DNA of 64,000 nt from Rariglobus sp. (GTDB taxonomy: Bacteria; Verrucomicrobiota; Verrucomicrobiia; Opitutales; Opitutaceae), in assembly GCA_029266495.1 (NCBI GenBank), contig JAQSWS010000011.1, positions 1 through 64,000 of the forward strand. Reading direction: 5' to 3'. A program made the position numbers and the translations under genes. Within the stretch, counting starts at the first letter, position 1; each line of letters begins with the position of its first letter. The notes beneath the pieces are model-generated. The model made no database searches. It was not told the origin of the DNA and saw only the letters and a list, made by a program, of their open reading frames with translations. Shown here piece after piece: positions 1 through 9,869 of this stretch.

Positions 1-969
1 ACTCAAAACCCGGCCAAAGCCGGTGTTCCGATCTGGTTCACCGAACTCGGCTACGATTCTAGAAAGGGCGAAGACCCGCAGGCCCATGCCTTGGTCAAGG
101 CTTACACGATGGGCATCGTGCAAGGCATCACCTGCATCAACTGGTATGAGGGCATCGACGGCGACGCCGGTCCGCTCGGCTTGCTCCGCAAAGATGGAAC
201 GCCCCGCCCGTCCTATAAAGCCATGGGCGAAATGATCCGCCTGCTCGGCCTGAATCCTTCCTGTGTCGGCTGGGTTCTCCTGAACGACAAACACTACGCC
301 TTCGTCCTCCAAGGCAACGGTCGCACCGTCCTGGCCACCTGGGCGGCCACGCGCAAGCCGGACACCATCGATTTCCGCCAGCCGGTGCAGCTCATCGATC
401 CCGTCACCGGAAAATCAACGCGCGTCAGCACCCACGAACTCACCACCGCTCCCATCCTGATCGACGGTGTTCCCGAGTCCATCGTGGCGCAGGCGCGGTC
501 CAACAAAACAAAACCTCTGCCGTGGAACGGCGACTACTCCGACGCGGGTTCCGTTTCGATCACCTTCGGGAAAACCAACGTCGAAAAAGGCCTGCACAGC
601 CAGTCGGCGGACTCGATCGCTGCGGATGTCGTGGCCTACGGTGGCAACGCCCGCGCCGGCACCGTCCCCGGCGGCAACGTCTTCATGGTCGATCCGAATT
701 TCCTCTCCTACGCCCAGACGCCGATCGAGATCACCATCGTCGTCCGCCGCAACGAGGCGAACGACCCCGCCAAGCTGGAACTCGAATACGAATCCACCAG
801 CGGCTACAAAAAAGCCCCCGCCTTTAACGTCCCCGACAACCACCAATGGCATAAGGCCACATGGAAACTCACGGACATCCAGTTCGTTTCCACTTGGGCG
901 TTTAACTTCCGCATCAACACAGGAAAATACGTCGTTCAAAGCGTAACCGTCACCAAGCTCGCGCGCTGA
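1..969 (+). CDS. Secreted-type glycoside hydrolase, C-terminal part (5' end outside window)
   Basis: The reading frame is open from base 1 and ends at a TGA at 967-969, so only the last 322 residues are present. The fragment starts just before a clan GH-A style nucleophile motif (PIWFTELGYDS, Glu about residue 15). It continues with INWYEG and then GLLRKDGTPRPSYKAM, a segment typical of the end of GH39/GH5-like TIM barrels. Residues about 160-322 look like a beta-sandwich accessory module (LELEYES, HKATWKLTD, YVVQSVTV). It lies 5 bp before the esterase gene on the same strand, so it is probably the upstream member of that operon. Substrate cannot be read from this fragment and the exact GH family is uncertain. 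Confidence 0.75.
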   Translation, partial: TQNPAKAGVPIWFTELGYDSRKGEDPQAHALVKAYTMGIVQGITCINWYEGIDGDAGPLGLLRKDGTPRPSYKAMGEMIRLLGLNPSCVGWVLLNDKHYAFVLQGNGRTVLATWAATRKPDTIDFRQPVQLIDPVTGKSTRVSTHELTTAPILIDGVPESIVAQARSNKTKPLPWNGDYSDAGSVSITFGKTNVEKGLHSQSADSIAADVVAYGGNARAGTVPGGNVFMVDPNFLSYAQTPIEITIVVRRNEANDPAKLELEYESTSGYKKAPAFNVPDNHQWHKATWKLTDIQFVSTWAFNFRINTGKYVVQSVTVTKLAR

Positions 970-974
970 CCTGA

Positions 975-3026
975 ATGGATCGGCCCTCCGCAAAGGATAC
1001 GCTGCCCGCATTGCGGCTCCCGTCGTTCTTCAGCGACAATATGGTGTTGCAGCGCGGAAAACCTCCGCGGGTCTGGGGTTGGGCGCCTTCCGGGGCGGTC
1101 GTCGCAGTTCAGATCGCCGGCCGGCAAAAAACCGCCACGACCAACGCTCACGGCAAATGGCTCGTGGAGCTGGAACCTCTTCCTGCGGACACCGCCTCTT
1201 TCGAGATGGTAGTTCGATGCGGCTCCGAAACACGGGTCATCCGCAACATCCTCGCAGGCGAGGTCTGGCTATGCGCCGGCCAATCCAACATGGCGTGGCC
1301 CCTCCACGACGCCGCCGGCGGCGTCGAAGCAATCCGCAACTCCACCGACCCCAACCTGCGTTTTTTCGTCACCGCTTTCCATGCGCCCGACCAACCGGCC
1401 GATGATTGCGAAGGCGCATGGGTGGAATGCGACCCGCGCACATCCGTCAGATTCTCAGGCGTCGCCTATTTTTTCGGCCGCCAACTGCGGCAGGAACTGC
1501 AAACTCCGGTCGGATTGATCTTGTCCGCTCAAGGCGCCACCGCCGCCGAATGCTGGCTCAGCCGTGAAGCGCTCCGCTCGCATCCTGCGCTGCAACCCAT
1601 CGCTGACAATCTCGCGACCCGTGTCATCGACCCGAAAGGCTGGGACCTGCATCTCCCCAGCGGCTTGTTCCATGGCAGGATCGCACCGCTGGCGCGTTTT
1701 CCAATCCGCGGCGTCATCTGGTATCAAGGCGAGACCAACACCAAACGAGCCTGGCAATACCGCACATTGTTCCCGCTCTTGATCGCCGACTGGTGGAAGG
1801 CTTGGGGTGAAGAACTCCCGTTCCATTTCGTGCAGCTGGCGAACTTTGACCAACCGTCCGCGCGACCGGTCAACGAAACGTGGGCCGAGTTGCGCGAGGC
1901 GCAGATGCTCGCCTTGCAACTGCCCGCGACCGGCATGGCCGTGACCATCGACCTCGGGGAGGAGACGGAGATTCACCCCAAGAACAAGCAGGACGTGGGC
2001 ATGCGCTTGGCAGCCTTGGCCCTGGCAAGAACCTACGGACGCAAAGGTGTCGATTCCGGCCCGCTCTATCGGTCCATGAGCGTCGAAGGAAACCAGGTTC
2101 GCCTCACGTTTGATTCAATTGGCACCGGTTTAAATGCATTGGGCGGGCCTCTCTGTCACTTCGCCGTCGCGGGGACGGACAAAACATTTGTCTGGGCCGA
2201 CGCGATCATCGACGGAGACGCAGTGGTGGTGTCGAGCCCGCACGTTCCTCATCCGATAGCGGTCCGTTACGCGTGGGCCAACAACCCCGCCGGCTGCAAT
2301 CTCTACAATAAAAACGGCTTTCCCGCCTCGCCTTTCCGCACGGACAACTGGCCGGGCGTGACGGATACCGCGCACCTCATGACACCCAGAGAGAACCGCA
2401 CCAAACCTCTCGTCGATCGTCCTCTTTTTCCCTCTGCCGGCCTGACCGGAAACACGCTGAACGTCGATCTGACGGCCACCATTGAACGCTCATGGGATCA
2501 GCTCAAAGCCAACGGCTACCGCTACGGCCCGCGCCAACAAAAAGAGCCGAACGGAGACATCATCCTCTGGCTCCCGTATGGGAATGAACGCGGTCTGTAT
2601 CACGACATCCAGGGCCTGACGCTCACCGACACCCGTCCGGGCGCCCCCGCTTCGCTCGTTTACGAGAGCGGCGGTCATCCGGGCCACTTGAGTTTCAAGT
2701 TTCATTTTTCGTCACCGATCTCCGGCTTCCGCCTGTCCTCCCCGCCACTTGATCTCCAAGCCGACGACGCAGTAACCGGTTTTGAATACAGCATGGATGG
2801 CAACGCCTGGCACCCGTTTCATGAAACCGCGACCGGACTGCACACGCACAACCTCCACCTTCGCTGCTATGTCCGGGGGAAAACAAACCCCGAAGTCGTG
2901 CCTGCCGGAATCCGCCTAAAAGCGGTCATGGCCGGCGACGTCATGTGGGGCGACGCCGAGTTCACGTTCGCCCACGCGCAATGGAAGCTGTGGGTCACCC
3001 CGCGACCATCCGAACCCAATTTATGA
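975..3026 (+). CDS. Sialate O-acetylesterase-family carbohydrate esterase
   Basis: 683 residues. The SGNH-type esterase core has GQSNM with the likely nucleophile Ser104, a GVIWYQGETN block near residue 245, and EIHPKNK with the likely catalytic His near 334. These are hallmarks of the sialate-O-acetylesterase (SASA) family, which removes acetyl groups from sugars; in environmental degraders the substrate is often plant or algal glycan rather than sialic acid. An N-terminal Ig-like strand region (DNMVLQRGKPPRVWGWA) precedes the core, and about 200 C-terminal residues form a further beta-rich region. No convincing signal peptide follows the ATG at 975, so the location is unclear. It follows the upstream GH by 5 bp and overlaps the next gene by 4 bp (ATGA), implying translational coupling. 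Confidence 0.9.
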   Translation: MDRPSAKDTLPALRLPSFFSDNMVLQRGKPPRVWGWAPSGAVVAVQIAGRQKTATTNAHGKWLVELEPLPADTASFEMVVRCGSETRVIRNILAGEVWLCAGQSNMAWPLHDAAGGVEAIRNSTDPNLRFFVTAFHAPDQPADDCEGAWVECDPRTSVRFSGVAYFFGRQLRQELQTPVGLILSAQGATAAECWLSREALRSHPALQPIADNLATRVIDPKGWDLHLPSGLFHGRIAPLARFPIRGVIWYQGETNTKRAWQYRTLFPLLIADWWKAWGEELPFHFVQLANFDQPSARPVNETWAELREAQMLALQLPATGMAVTIDLGEETEIHPKNKQDVGMRLAALALARTYGRKGVDSGPLYRSMSVEGNQVRLTFDSIGTGLNALGGPLCHFAVAGTDKTFVWADAIIDGDAVVVSSPHVPHPIAVRYAWANNPAGCNLYNKNGFPASPFRTDNWPGVTDTAHLMTPRENRTKPLVDRPLFPSAGLTGNTLNVDLTATIERSWDQLKANGYRYGPRQQKEPNGDIILWLPYGNERGLYHDIQGLTLTDTRPGAPASLVYESGGHPGHLSFKFHFSSPISGFRLSSPPLDLQADDAVTGFEYSMDGNAWHPFHETATGLHTHNLHLRCYVRGKTNPEVVPAGIRLKAVMAGDVMWGDAEFTFAHAQWKLWVTPRPSEPNL

Positions 3027-6000
3027 TCACTTCCCGCCTGTTTCCGCTCTTCCTCGCCGTCCTTGTCACGGCGGTCCTTCCCCTCTCCGCGCAGGAGGCG
3101 GTTTCGTTGCTTGACGCGGAAAAGCCGAAGCTCGGCTGGTGGTTCAACGATGGGCGTGAATTCCCGGGAGCCAGGGGAGACGTCGAAAAAGACGTCACGG
3201 TGCAGCAGGGCGGCGCTCCCACGCTAAAAGTCACCGGCGATTTCACCGGAGGCGGCATCTACGTTTCCGCCGACGGACGCATTCCTGACATCGACGTTAA
3301 GGAGCTTTCATTCTGGGTAAAAAATCTGGCGGACGATCGTCTCACGTTGCGCGTCATCGAAGCGTCCGGACGCTGCCACCAATTTGTCCTGCAAGCCAAA
3401 CCCTCGTCCGACTGGCAGCAGATCACGCTTCCATTGCGTGCCTATTTCGAACGGCAAGGACGCGCCGACGCGGTCGAAGGCGTGCTCAAATACGAGGCGT
3501 GGGGCGGCGGCTCTAAAAGCTTCAAAAACGATGGCGCCTGGAAAGGTCCCGGCACCGCCGTTTCGATCGTGATTTCCAATTCAAAAAAGGAGGCCGTTGT
3601 CCGCACGCTTTGGATCGGCAGCGTCACCGTCATCCCCCAGCCCAAGCCCCAACCGGTCTCCACGTTCAACCAGACCTTCGAAGATCCCCAAGGGCTCGCC
3701 AGCTGGAAGCTGGACGGCACCGTCGGCATCGAGAACGGTTCGGCCTACCAGGGCGAAGGCTCCCTCGTCCTCCGTAAAACCGAGGGAACGTTGCGCGACA
3801 AAGTGACCGCAACTGGACCGGAATTTAAGGTCGGTCCCGGCACGCTCTTGGTTGAGTTCGCGACCAAGAGCGACCTGACCTCGATGGATAATTCTTACAA
3901 CGGCACGCTCTCGATCGAGTTTATCAACGCCGCCGGCAAGCCGCTCGGCCCCTACGAGCTCGGCGCTTGGTTTCGTCAGAACCCGTGGAAGAAAACCGTT
4001 GCGCAGGTTCAAGTGCCGGATGGCGCCGCCTCCGCTCGACTGACCGCTTCCATCAACAAGGAATCACCGGGCTTCTTCGCGCTCGACGTGCTCTCCGCCA
4101 AGTTGACCGCAGGTGAGACCGCCGACGACGGGCTGCGGCGCATGATGTTTACCCTGCCCCGACTCGGCCACCTCCTCTACCCCGACGATCCGCGCAAGGC
4201 CACCGTGGAAGTCTGGTCCGAAAAGGAGCTGCCCGAAAATCTCCGCGAAGCGGTTTTTACCGTGCGCGATTACTGGGGCGCCGAACAAAGCCGCCCGCTT
4301 CAGCTGACGCTCCTCCCCGCCGGAAAAGCGGGCGACAAAAAAGATGTTTTCAAATACGAGGGCACCGTCGACTTCTCGAAGGTTTCGCTGTCCGTCGGTC
4401 GTTACTACGAACTGCACGGCAAGATCGCGCGGCCCGGCACCGAGGCGTTCGCCAACTACACTTCGTTCGCTATCCTTCCCGAGGCCGAAGCCAACCGCTA
4501 CAAGCCCGAGGAGATCCCTTTCACCAGCCGCACCTGGGATCAGCGTTTCAAGGAAAGTCCGCTGCTCACTCACCGCCTCGGCATCCGCATCTGCAATGTC
4601 TGGGGCGAGATGGCCGCCGATCCCGCCAAGGTCAGCGCGGCGCAGATTGATCTCACCCACGAACTCGGAATGGGTGTCGTCACTGGTTCGCCCGCTCATG
4701 CCGTCGAGATGCGCCGTCCGGAATGGCGCGAATTACTGGCCAACGACGGTGAACAGATACGCAAGGGCGTCCGCAATTTCGTCGCCAAATACGGTCATGT
4801 GAAACCAATGATCATCAATCTGGGCAATGAGCCTCACAGCAAGGGCGACGACGTAAAATACGATGTGAATGCCTACCGCATCGTTTATCAGGAGATCAAA
4901 AAAATCGATCCCTCCATCACGGTCGTCGCCTCGTCGATGGGTCTCACCGAGGACTATTTCAAACAGGGCTTCGGCGAATGGTGCGACGCCTACGACTTTC
5001 ACTCGTATGAAGATCCCGAGGGCGTCCGCACCATCGTGGAGGAAAAATATCCCGCCATGTTCAAAAAATACGGGTTCCCCAGACCTGTCTGGTCCACCGA
5101 ACTCGGCATGAACAGCCAAGGCATGACCCGCCTCGCCGTGGCCGGTCTGCTCCACAAAAAGTTCGCCAACTTCTTCGCCGGCGGCGGAGCGAACGCATCT
5201 TGGTTCGGTCTTTTTTATCCCGACCCCGATGCGAAGATCCACAATTCCTTCGGCTCGGCCCACAATGTCTTCGACTGCCGCTACAACAAATACGCGCCCA
5301 AGCTCGACGCCATCGCCTACTACAACGCGGTCAACGGCATCGCGGTTAAGAAATTCGTCACCGACAAAGTTTATCCCGATGGCGCCCGCGTCTTTCTTTT
5401 CACCGACCGCGACCACCGTTCCCTCCTCGTCGCCTACCGCGATAAGGGACGTGAGGATGTGTTTCTGCCCCTGCCAGGCGTCAAAGCCGCGGAGATGATC
5501 CGCATCGATGGCAGCCGTGATCGTCTCGATGTCGGCGGCAAGGGTCTCTCGCTCACCATCGGCGAGGATCCCCTTCTCATACTCTACGAAAACGGTCCGC
5601 AAAGCCTGCCCGCGAAACTTGAGCCCTCCCCCGTCCGCTTCACCGCGCTTCCACCGACGCTCCATCGTGACGCGGAAAACATTCTCGTCGCGCTCGCGGA
5701 CGGCGTTTCCCCCGACGTGATCGATCTTCAGGTGCCTCCGTTTTGGGAAGTGCGCCGTGAAACCACCACGGTCGATGGCAAACCTGCCGTGCGTTTCACG
5801 GTCAAGATCGCTCCCGAAAGCGAACTTCGCGAAGCCGACCTCGCCCTTGTCGTGCGCGGCTCAGATCGGGAGGCCGGCGGTCTTCTTTCAACGCGCATTC
5901 CCGTCGCCAGCCTGCTCTCGATGGAACTGCTCCCCATCCCCGCGGGCGATCAGCAGGGGCCCGGTGTAAAACTCGCCGTGCGCAACAACAGCACCAAAGC

Positions 6001-6907
6001 CCAAAGCCTCACATGGAACGTGACGCTCAACGGCGAACAGTCTCTCGCCAAGGGGCAATTCACCGGCGTCCTTGAATCCGGCGCGCACTTCGCCATCGCG
6101 ACTTCCGGTTCGCTTGACGTTAAAGCCCGCTCCACCGCCGAGGTGCTCCTGCCGCTTGCCGGCATCAAGCCCGTCACCGTTTATCACGTGAAGGCGGTTC
6201 TGCGCGACGACTCCGGTCGCGTGCTCTCTCAGGAACGGTCGGTCGCAGGCTTCGTGCCCGTGCCGCGGGCCTTCGCTCCCATGAAGATCGACGGCATCCT
6301 CGACGAAAAATCCTGGGGCCTGGCGCCGGTTCAAACCGTGGACCAGCCTGATCAATTCTACGGCTTTAAGTTTAGCGGCAAGGAAGCTCCGGTGTGGACC
6401 AACCCCGACGATCTCTCCGCTCGAATTCGTTATCTTTGGGACGAACGGTTTCTCTATGTTGCCGTAAAGGTCACCGATGACGTCGCCGGCGGAACCGCTT
6501 ATATGGATGCGGACCTATGGCAGATGGACGGTCTCCAGTTCCTCGTCGACCCGGCGCGTCGCAGCCCGGAGAAGCCTGGCAAATACGAATACAGCGTGGC
6601 TCGCGGCGCCAAAGGTGCACAGGTTTGGTGCGCACTCTCCGCGGATTCCGGCGCCGCCCCCGGCGATGTGAAGGACATCATCGTCGCCATCCATCGTGAT
6701 AAAGAAGGCACCGGCGACGTTGCCTATGAGGTTGCGCTGCCTTGGTCGCGCTTGGCTCCGTTTAAACCCGGCGCAGGCGGCAATCTCGGCTTCACCCTGA
6801 TCGTCAACGAAGACGACGGCCAGGGCCGCAACGCCTTCATGACTTGGTTTGGCAATGCCCACACCAAGGACATCGACACGGTAGGCGACCTGATTCTCCT
6901 GCCGTGA
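3023..6907 (+). CDS. Large secreted multidomain glycoside hydrolase with C-terminal CBM9-like domain
   Basis: The start is set at the ATG at 3023, which overlaps the upstream stop as ATGA and opens a clear signal peptide (MITSRLFPLFLAVLV...LSAQ); 1294 residues. Order: signal peptide; a beta-sandwich module (about 30-215); a second sandwich module (about 220-370) beginning FNQTFEDPQGLASW; a clan GH-A barrel with GNEP (Glu603, acid/base) and WSTELGMN (Glu693, nucleophile); Ig-like regions; then a CBM9-like domain from about 1087 (MKIDGILDEKSW) to the end (TWFGNAHTKDIDTVGDL). It closely resembles the 17473-20919 product, which lacks the first module. The next gene overlaps by GTGA. A retaining endo- or exo-glycosidase is likely; the family number is unsure. 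Confidence 0.87.
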   Translation: MITSRLFPLFLAVLVTAVLPLSAQEAVSLLDAEKPKLGWWFNDGREFPGARGDVEKDVTVQQGGAPTLKVTGDFTGGGIYVSADGRIPDIDVKELSFWVKNLADDRLTLRVIEASGRCHQFVLQAKPSSDWQQITLPLRAYFERQGRADAVEGVLKYEAWGGGSKSFKNDGAWKGPGTAVSIVISNSKKEAVVRTLWIGSVTVIPQPKPQPVSTFNQTFEDPQGLASWKLDGTVGIENGSAYQGEGSLVLRKTEGTLRDKVTATGPEFKVGPGTLLVEFATKSDLTSMDNSYNGTLSIEFINAAGKPLGPYELGAWFRQNPWKKTVAQVQVPDGAASARLTASINKESPGFFALDVLSAKLTAGETADDGLRRMMFTLPRLGHLLYPDDPRKATVEVWSEKELPENLREAVFTVRDYWGAEQSRPLQLTLLPAGKAGDKKDVFKYEGTVDFSKVSLSVGRYYELHGKIARPGTEAFANYTSFAILPEAEANRYKPEEIPFTSRTWDQRFKESPLLTHRLGIRICNVWGEMAADPAKVSAAQIDLTHELGMGVVTGSPAHAVEMRRPEWRELLANDGEQIRKGVRNFVAKYGHVKPMIINLGNEPHSKGDDVKYDVNAYRIVYQEIKKIDPSITVVASSMGLTEDYFKQGFGEWCDAYDFHSYEDPEGVRTIVEEKYPAMFKKYGFPRPVWSTELGMNSQGMTRLAVAGLLHKKFANFFAGGGANASWFGLFYPDPDAKIHNSFGSAHNVFDCRYNKYAPKLDAIAYYNAVNGIAVKKFVTDKVYPDGARVFLFTDRDHRSLLVAYRDKGREDVFLPLPGVKAAEMIRIDGSRDRLDVGGKGLSLTIGEDPLLILYENGPQSLPAKLEPSPVRFTALPPTLHRDAENILVALADGVSPDVIDLQVPPFWEVRRETTTVDGKPAVRFTVKIAPESELREADLALVVRGSDREAGGLLSTRIPVASLLSMELLPIPAGDQQGPGVKLAVRNNSTKAQSLTWNVTLNGEQSLAKGQFTGVLESGAHFAIATSGSLDVKARSTAEVLLPLAGIKPVTVYHVKAVLRDDSGRVLSQERSVAGFVPVPRAFAPMKIDGILDEKSWGLAPVQTVDQPDQFYGFKFSGKEAPVWTNPDDLSARIRYLWDERFLYVAVKVTDDVAGGTAYMDADLWQMDGLQFLVDPARRSPEKPGKYEYSVARGAKGAQVWCALSADSGAAPGDVKDIIVAIHRDKEGTGDVAYEVALPWSRLAPFKPGAGGNLGFTLIVNEDDGQGRNAFMTWFGNAHTKDIDTVGDLILLP

Positions 6908-7773
6908 AATCCAGCACCCGTTCATTTGCGAAGCCTCCGGCTGAAACATTCCCGCTGTGGAACGGACCGGCGCCAGGGGCGAGCGGTGAAGATCCGCTCA
7001 AGGACATCCCCACCCTGACGCCGTATTGGCGTCCGAATACAGGCTCGGGCGCGTCGATGATCATCTGTCCGGGCGGAGGTTATTGGGAGCTGATGGACGA
7101 TTTCGAGGGCCGGGACTACGCGCTCTGGCTCAACGAGCGCGGCATCACGGCCTTTGTGTTGAAATATCGTCTGGCCTCCGCCGGCTACCATCACCCGGAG
7201 ATCACCGGCGATGTGCAGCGGGCCATCCGCTTCGTGCGCGCCCACGCGGCGGCATGGGGATTGGACGGTGCTCGCATCGGCGTTATGGGCTCCTCCGCGG
7301 GAGGCCACCTGGCGTCCTATGCGATGACTCATCACGAAACGGGCGACGCCGGCGAGGAAGACCCAATCGATGCGTTCTCCTCGCGGCCCGATCTCGGCGT
7401 GCTTTGCTACCCCGTGATCAGCTCAAGCCTGAGCCGGATGAATAATCTGGCCGGTGATAATTCCACACCCGCGTTGCAGACATGGCTCTCCAGCGAAATG
7501 CACGTCAGCGAAGCCACGCCACCCTGTTTTCTTTGGCATACGGCTGCCGATGAAATCGTCTCCGCGAAGCACAGCCTGCTGTTCGCCGAAGCGCTGCGGG
7601 CAAGGGGCGTGCCCTGCGAGCTCCACATCTATCCCGAGGGATGTCACTCCATCGCGTTGGGTGTGCACGGATATAAACCAGGCACTGGTCAAACCCTGCA
7701 TCCATGGACTTTGGAACTGGAGCGCTGGCTCAGCGCACGGAAATGGATCCATGCGCACTCGTATAACGTGTAG
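6904..7773 (+). CDS. Alpha/beta-hydrolase esterase (acetyl-xylan/feruloyl esterase-like)
   Basis: 289 residues from a GTG at 6904 that overlaps the upstream stop by 4 bp (GTGA). A longer reading from 6844 would overlap the GH gene by 64 bp without a reason. The protein has the oxyanion-hole stretch ICPGGGYWEL, the nucleophile elbow GSSAGG (Ser131), a likely acid in HTAADEIV and a catalytic His in EGCHSI, as in BD-FAE-like carbohydrate esterases. There is no signal peptide. As last gene of the coupled GH/esterase set it probably deacylates oligosaccharides. The REP-like hairpin pair after it may end the transcript. Confidence 0.87.
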   Translation: MKSSTRSFAKPPAETFPLWNGPAPGASGEDPLKDIPTLTPYWRPNTGSGASMIICPGGGYWELMDDFEGRDYALWLNERGITAFVLKYRLASAGYHHPEITGDVQRAIRFVRAHAAAWGLDGARIGVMGSSAGGHLASYAMTHHETGDAGEEDPIDAFSSRPDLGVLCYPVISSSLSRMNNLAGDNSTPALQTWLSSEMHVSEATPPCFLWHTAADEIVSAKHSLLFAEALRARGVPCELHIYPEGCHSIALGVHGYKPGTGQTLHPWTLELERWLSARKWIHAHSYNV

Positions 7774-7807
7774 TTATTCCCTGAATACTCTTCCAATTCG
7801 TCCCTCC

Positions 7808-7871
7808 CGGGCGCACACAAGGTGCGCCCCTACGCCAGTGTCGTTGTAGGGGCGTGGCTCGCCCACGCCCG
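7808..7871. repeat. Pair of convergent REP-like palindromes
   Basis: Two 26-bp elements face each other. The unit at 7846-7871 begins GTAGGGGCG and folds as GGGCGTGG-CTCG-CCCACGCCC. The unit at 7808-7833 is the inverse orientation of a sister type whose arms are GGGCGCAC and GTGCGCCC. Both begin with the same GTAGGGGCG head. Related copies lie at 24892, 44403 and 47522-47565, all intergenic. The pair lies between the 3' ends of convergent genes (esterase ending 7773, LacI gene ending 7877), a usual REP position where it could stop transcription from both sides. Confidence 0.8.
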
Positions 7872-7876
7872 CTCTG

Positions 7877-8926
7877 TCATTTCGGCTTCGGAATCAGCAG
7901 CGTGCGTCCGGGATGCCAGGAACCGCGGATCGTCGTGTCAGGAGCCATTTCCGGCACGCCAAACTGACGGTTGCGCACAAGAGACACCGCCAGTTCGACG
8001 GCAGTTGCCCCAACCATTCTGCGGTTCGAAGAAACCCCCGCCCAATCGGCGACATCGTCATCGGTTGCCAGATGAACGACGCCCACTTGCTCCGGCACCC
8101 GGTAGCCCGCTTCTTCGACGCAGGCGAGCATGCGGGAGCTCTGGCACACCACCACGTCCGGCTTGTTAATCGATAGCCAGTCCATGATCGCCGTTTTTGC
8201 GGCCGGCCAATCCTCCGGAGTTCTGTGCAGATAAAACAGCGGTGGAATCTGGTTGGCCTTCGGCGTGGTCGCCTGGAAATAAACAGCGGCCGCCCGCAGG
8301 GTATGCGCGGAATAACAATCCACCGCCTGCTCAATGCAGATGCCGATTCGCCGGTAGCCGTGGCGCTTGAGCATTTTGAGCGCGAGCAGCAGATTGTAAT
8401 AGTGGTCCGCCATCACCCGGTGAAGACGCGGCGCCAAAAGACTGCCTCCGATCGCGACGCCCACAAAGCGCTTCCAATCGAGCCGGATGTGAGTGGCCGG
8501 ATACGTGACGATGACTCCTTCGATCCCCCGCTGGAAAAGCATGCGGGAGATGCGGGCCATGCTCATGCCGGGCTGGTGCGTCCAGATTTCGTCGATTCGA
8601 TAACCGAGATGCAGGGCGCGTTCTTGCGCGCCCTCGATAAAAGGCGACAGGAACTCATACTGCCTCCACGTCTTCGTGTCGCCGATGGTGTTCAACCAGG
8701 CGAGGGGCAGCAGATCCTTTTTTTTTGAGTCCCGCACGCTTGCCATCCAGGAGGCAATCCGGGCATCGGGAACGTAGCCGAGCCGTTTACTGATCTCCAC
8801 GACACGCTTCCGCGTTGCCGGACTGACGCCTGGCGAATTTCTCAGCGCGTAACAGACCGCGACCCGGGAAACGCCCGCCTCACGTGCGATGTCGCCGAGG
8901 CTGACGGTGGAAGCTTTTCCCTTCAT
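7877..8926 (-). CDS. LacI-family transcriptional regulator
   Basis: 349 residues from an ATG at 8926 (MKGKASTVSLGDIAREAGVS). Upstream in-frame codons to a GTG at 8998 would put 24 unrelated residues before the helix-turn-helix and overlap the AraC gene. Residues about 8-55 are a canonical LacI DNA-binding domain (SLGDIAREAGVSRVAVCYALRN, SPATRKRVVEISKRLGY). The remainder is a periplasmic-binding-protein-like sensor fold (FQRGIEGVIVT, GYRRIGICIE, KPDVVVCQS). Such proteins usually repress sugar genes and release DNA on binding a sugar. It starts 43 bp after the AraC gene on the same strand, so the two are probably co-transcribed. The sensed sugar is unknown. Confidence 0.92.
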   Translation of the reverse strand: MKGKASTVSLGDIAREAGVSRVAVCYALRNSPGVSPATRKRVVEISKRLGYVPDARIASWMASVRDSKKKDLLPLAWLNTIGDTKTWRQYEFLSPFIEGAQERALHLGYRIDEIWTHQPGMSMARISRMLFQRGIEGVIVTYPATHIRLDWKRFVGVAIGGSLLAPRLHRVMADHYYNLLLALKMLKRHGYRRIGICIEQAVDCYSAHTLRAAAVYFQATTPKANQIPPLFYLHRTPEDWPAAKTAIMDWLSINKPDVVVCQSSRMLACVEEAGYRVPEQVGVVHLATDDDVADWAGVSSNRRMVGATAVELAVSLVRNRQFGVPEMAPDTTIRGSWHPGRTLLIPKPK

Positions 8927-8969
8927 CAGGAGGAGAGGACGCCACGCGGCTTGGACATCGAACCAGGCA

Positions 8970-9869
8970 TCATGAGGGATTTTTTTTGACGAAATCACTC
9001 CGATAGGCCCGGGGCGCCAGACCGGTGTGGCGTTTGAACCATGCGGAAAAATGAGAAAGCTGCGAAAAGCCGAGGCCGGAGGCGATCTCCTTCACATTTA
9101 ATCCGCCCTGCTCCAATGCCTGTCGTGCTCGTGCGATCCGACGTTTTTCCCAATAGGCGTGGAGCGTCATCCCACAAGAGCCTTCGCAAATCCGGTTGAG
9201 CTTCTTGATGGTCAACCCGCTCGCCGCTTCCATCTCCCGAACGGGACAAGGTCCGTCAATATCCTGACGATCAATGACGAACAGGGCCTGCGCCAGACGG
9301 GCGTCCACCCCCGCGGGAATCTCAAGCATCCAGCCTTCCCGAACCAGCACCTCGGCCAGATCGCAGAGCCACAGATGGAGATGCGCCTGCTGCCGCATAT
9401 ACGCGCGGTAGCTGATGCGGTTTTCCCAAAGAAAGGCGTAGTTTCGATCCAGAGACCCCCAGTTGACCGTGCCCACATCACGGACCATTTCCATCGCGAT
9501 GGATTCCAACTCCGGGTAGCCGCCAGCATCAAACAGGCAAAGTGGCCCCCCGGAAAACAGCGGGGTTCCCTCGGGCCAATTATGACGGATCCGCACAGAA
9601 AGCAGCGAAACGTCGTGGGAAAGTTCCTGCCGGATTTTTTTTCCGCTGCAGATCAGCCATTGCCCGGGGTGAACCACGCGTTCCCGTCCGTCGGCTTCAA
9701 GGCGCGCCCAACCCGTCCGCAGCAGCCATGCGCTCAGTTCGTTGTGTCTCTCGTGGGAGCCATTTGCCGAGCCATCGGGCATAGGCCCGTTGTTCACGTA
9801 TATGAGCTGGGAGCGCAGGCTTCCCCAGTCGTGCAAGCTGCATTTTAGCGGTTGGTGTTCCGGTAGCAC
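8970..9869 (-). CDS. AraC-family transcriptional regulator (paralogue A)
   Basis: 299 residues, starting at a GTG (9869). A cupin-like sensing domain covers about residues 25-130 (ERHNELSAWLLRTG, VVHPGQWLICSG), and the C-terminal 100 residues hold two AraC helix-turn-helix units (NVKEIASGLGFSQLSHFSAWFKR). It is strikingly similar to the AraC protein at 24945-25850: both share PLKCSLHDW, NELSAWLL, LLSVRIRH, WPEGTPLFS and the same GTG start. It faces the VWA gene at 10167 across a 297-bp intergenic region holding a conserved motif (9983-10019) that also occurs beside the second paralogue. An activator responding to a sugar is the likely role. Confidence 0.93.
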   Translation of the reverse strand: MLPEHQPLKCSLHDWGSLRSQLIYVNNGPMPDGSANGSHERHNELSAWLLRTGWARLEADGRERVVHPGQWLICSGKKIRQELSHDVSLLSVRIRHNWPEGTPLFSGGPLCLFDAGGYPELESIAMEMVRDVGTVNWGSLDRNYAFLWENRISYRAYMRQQAHLHLWLCDLAEVLVREGWMLEIPAGVDARLAQALFVIDRQDIDGPCPVREMEAASGLTIKKLNRICEGSCGMTLHAYWEKRRIARARQALEQGGLNVKEIASGLGFSQLSHFSAWFKRHTGLAPRAYRSDFVKKNPS

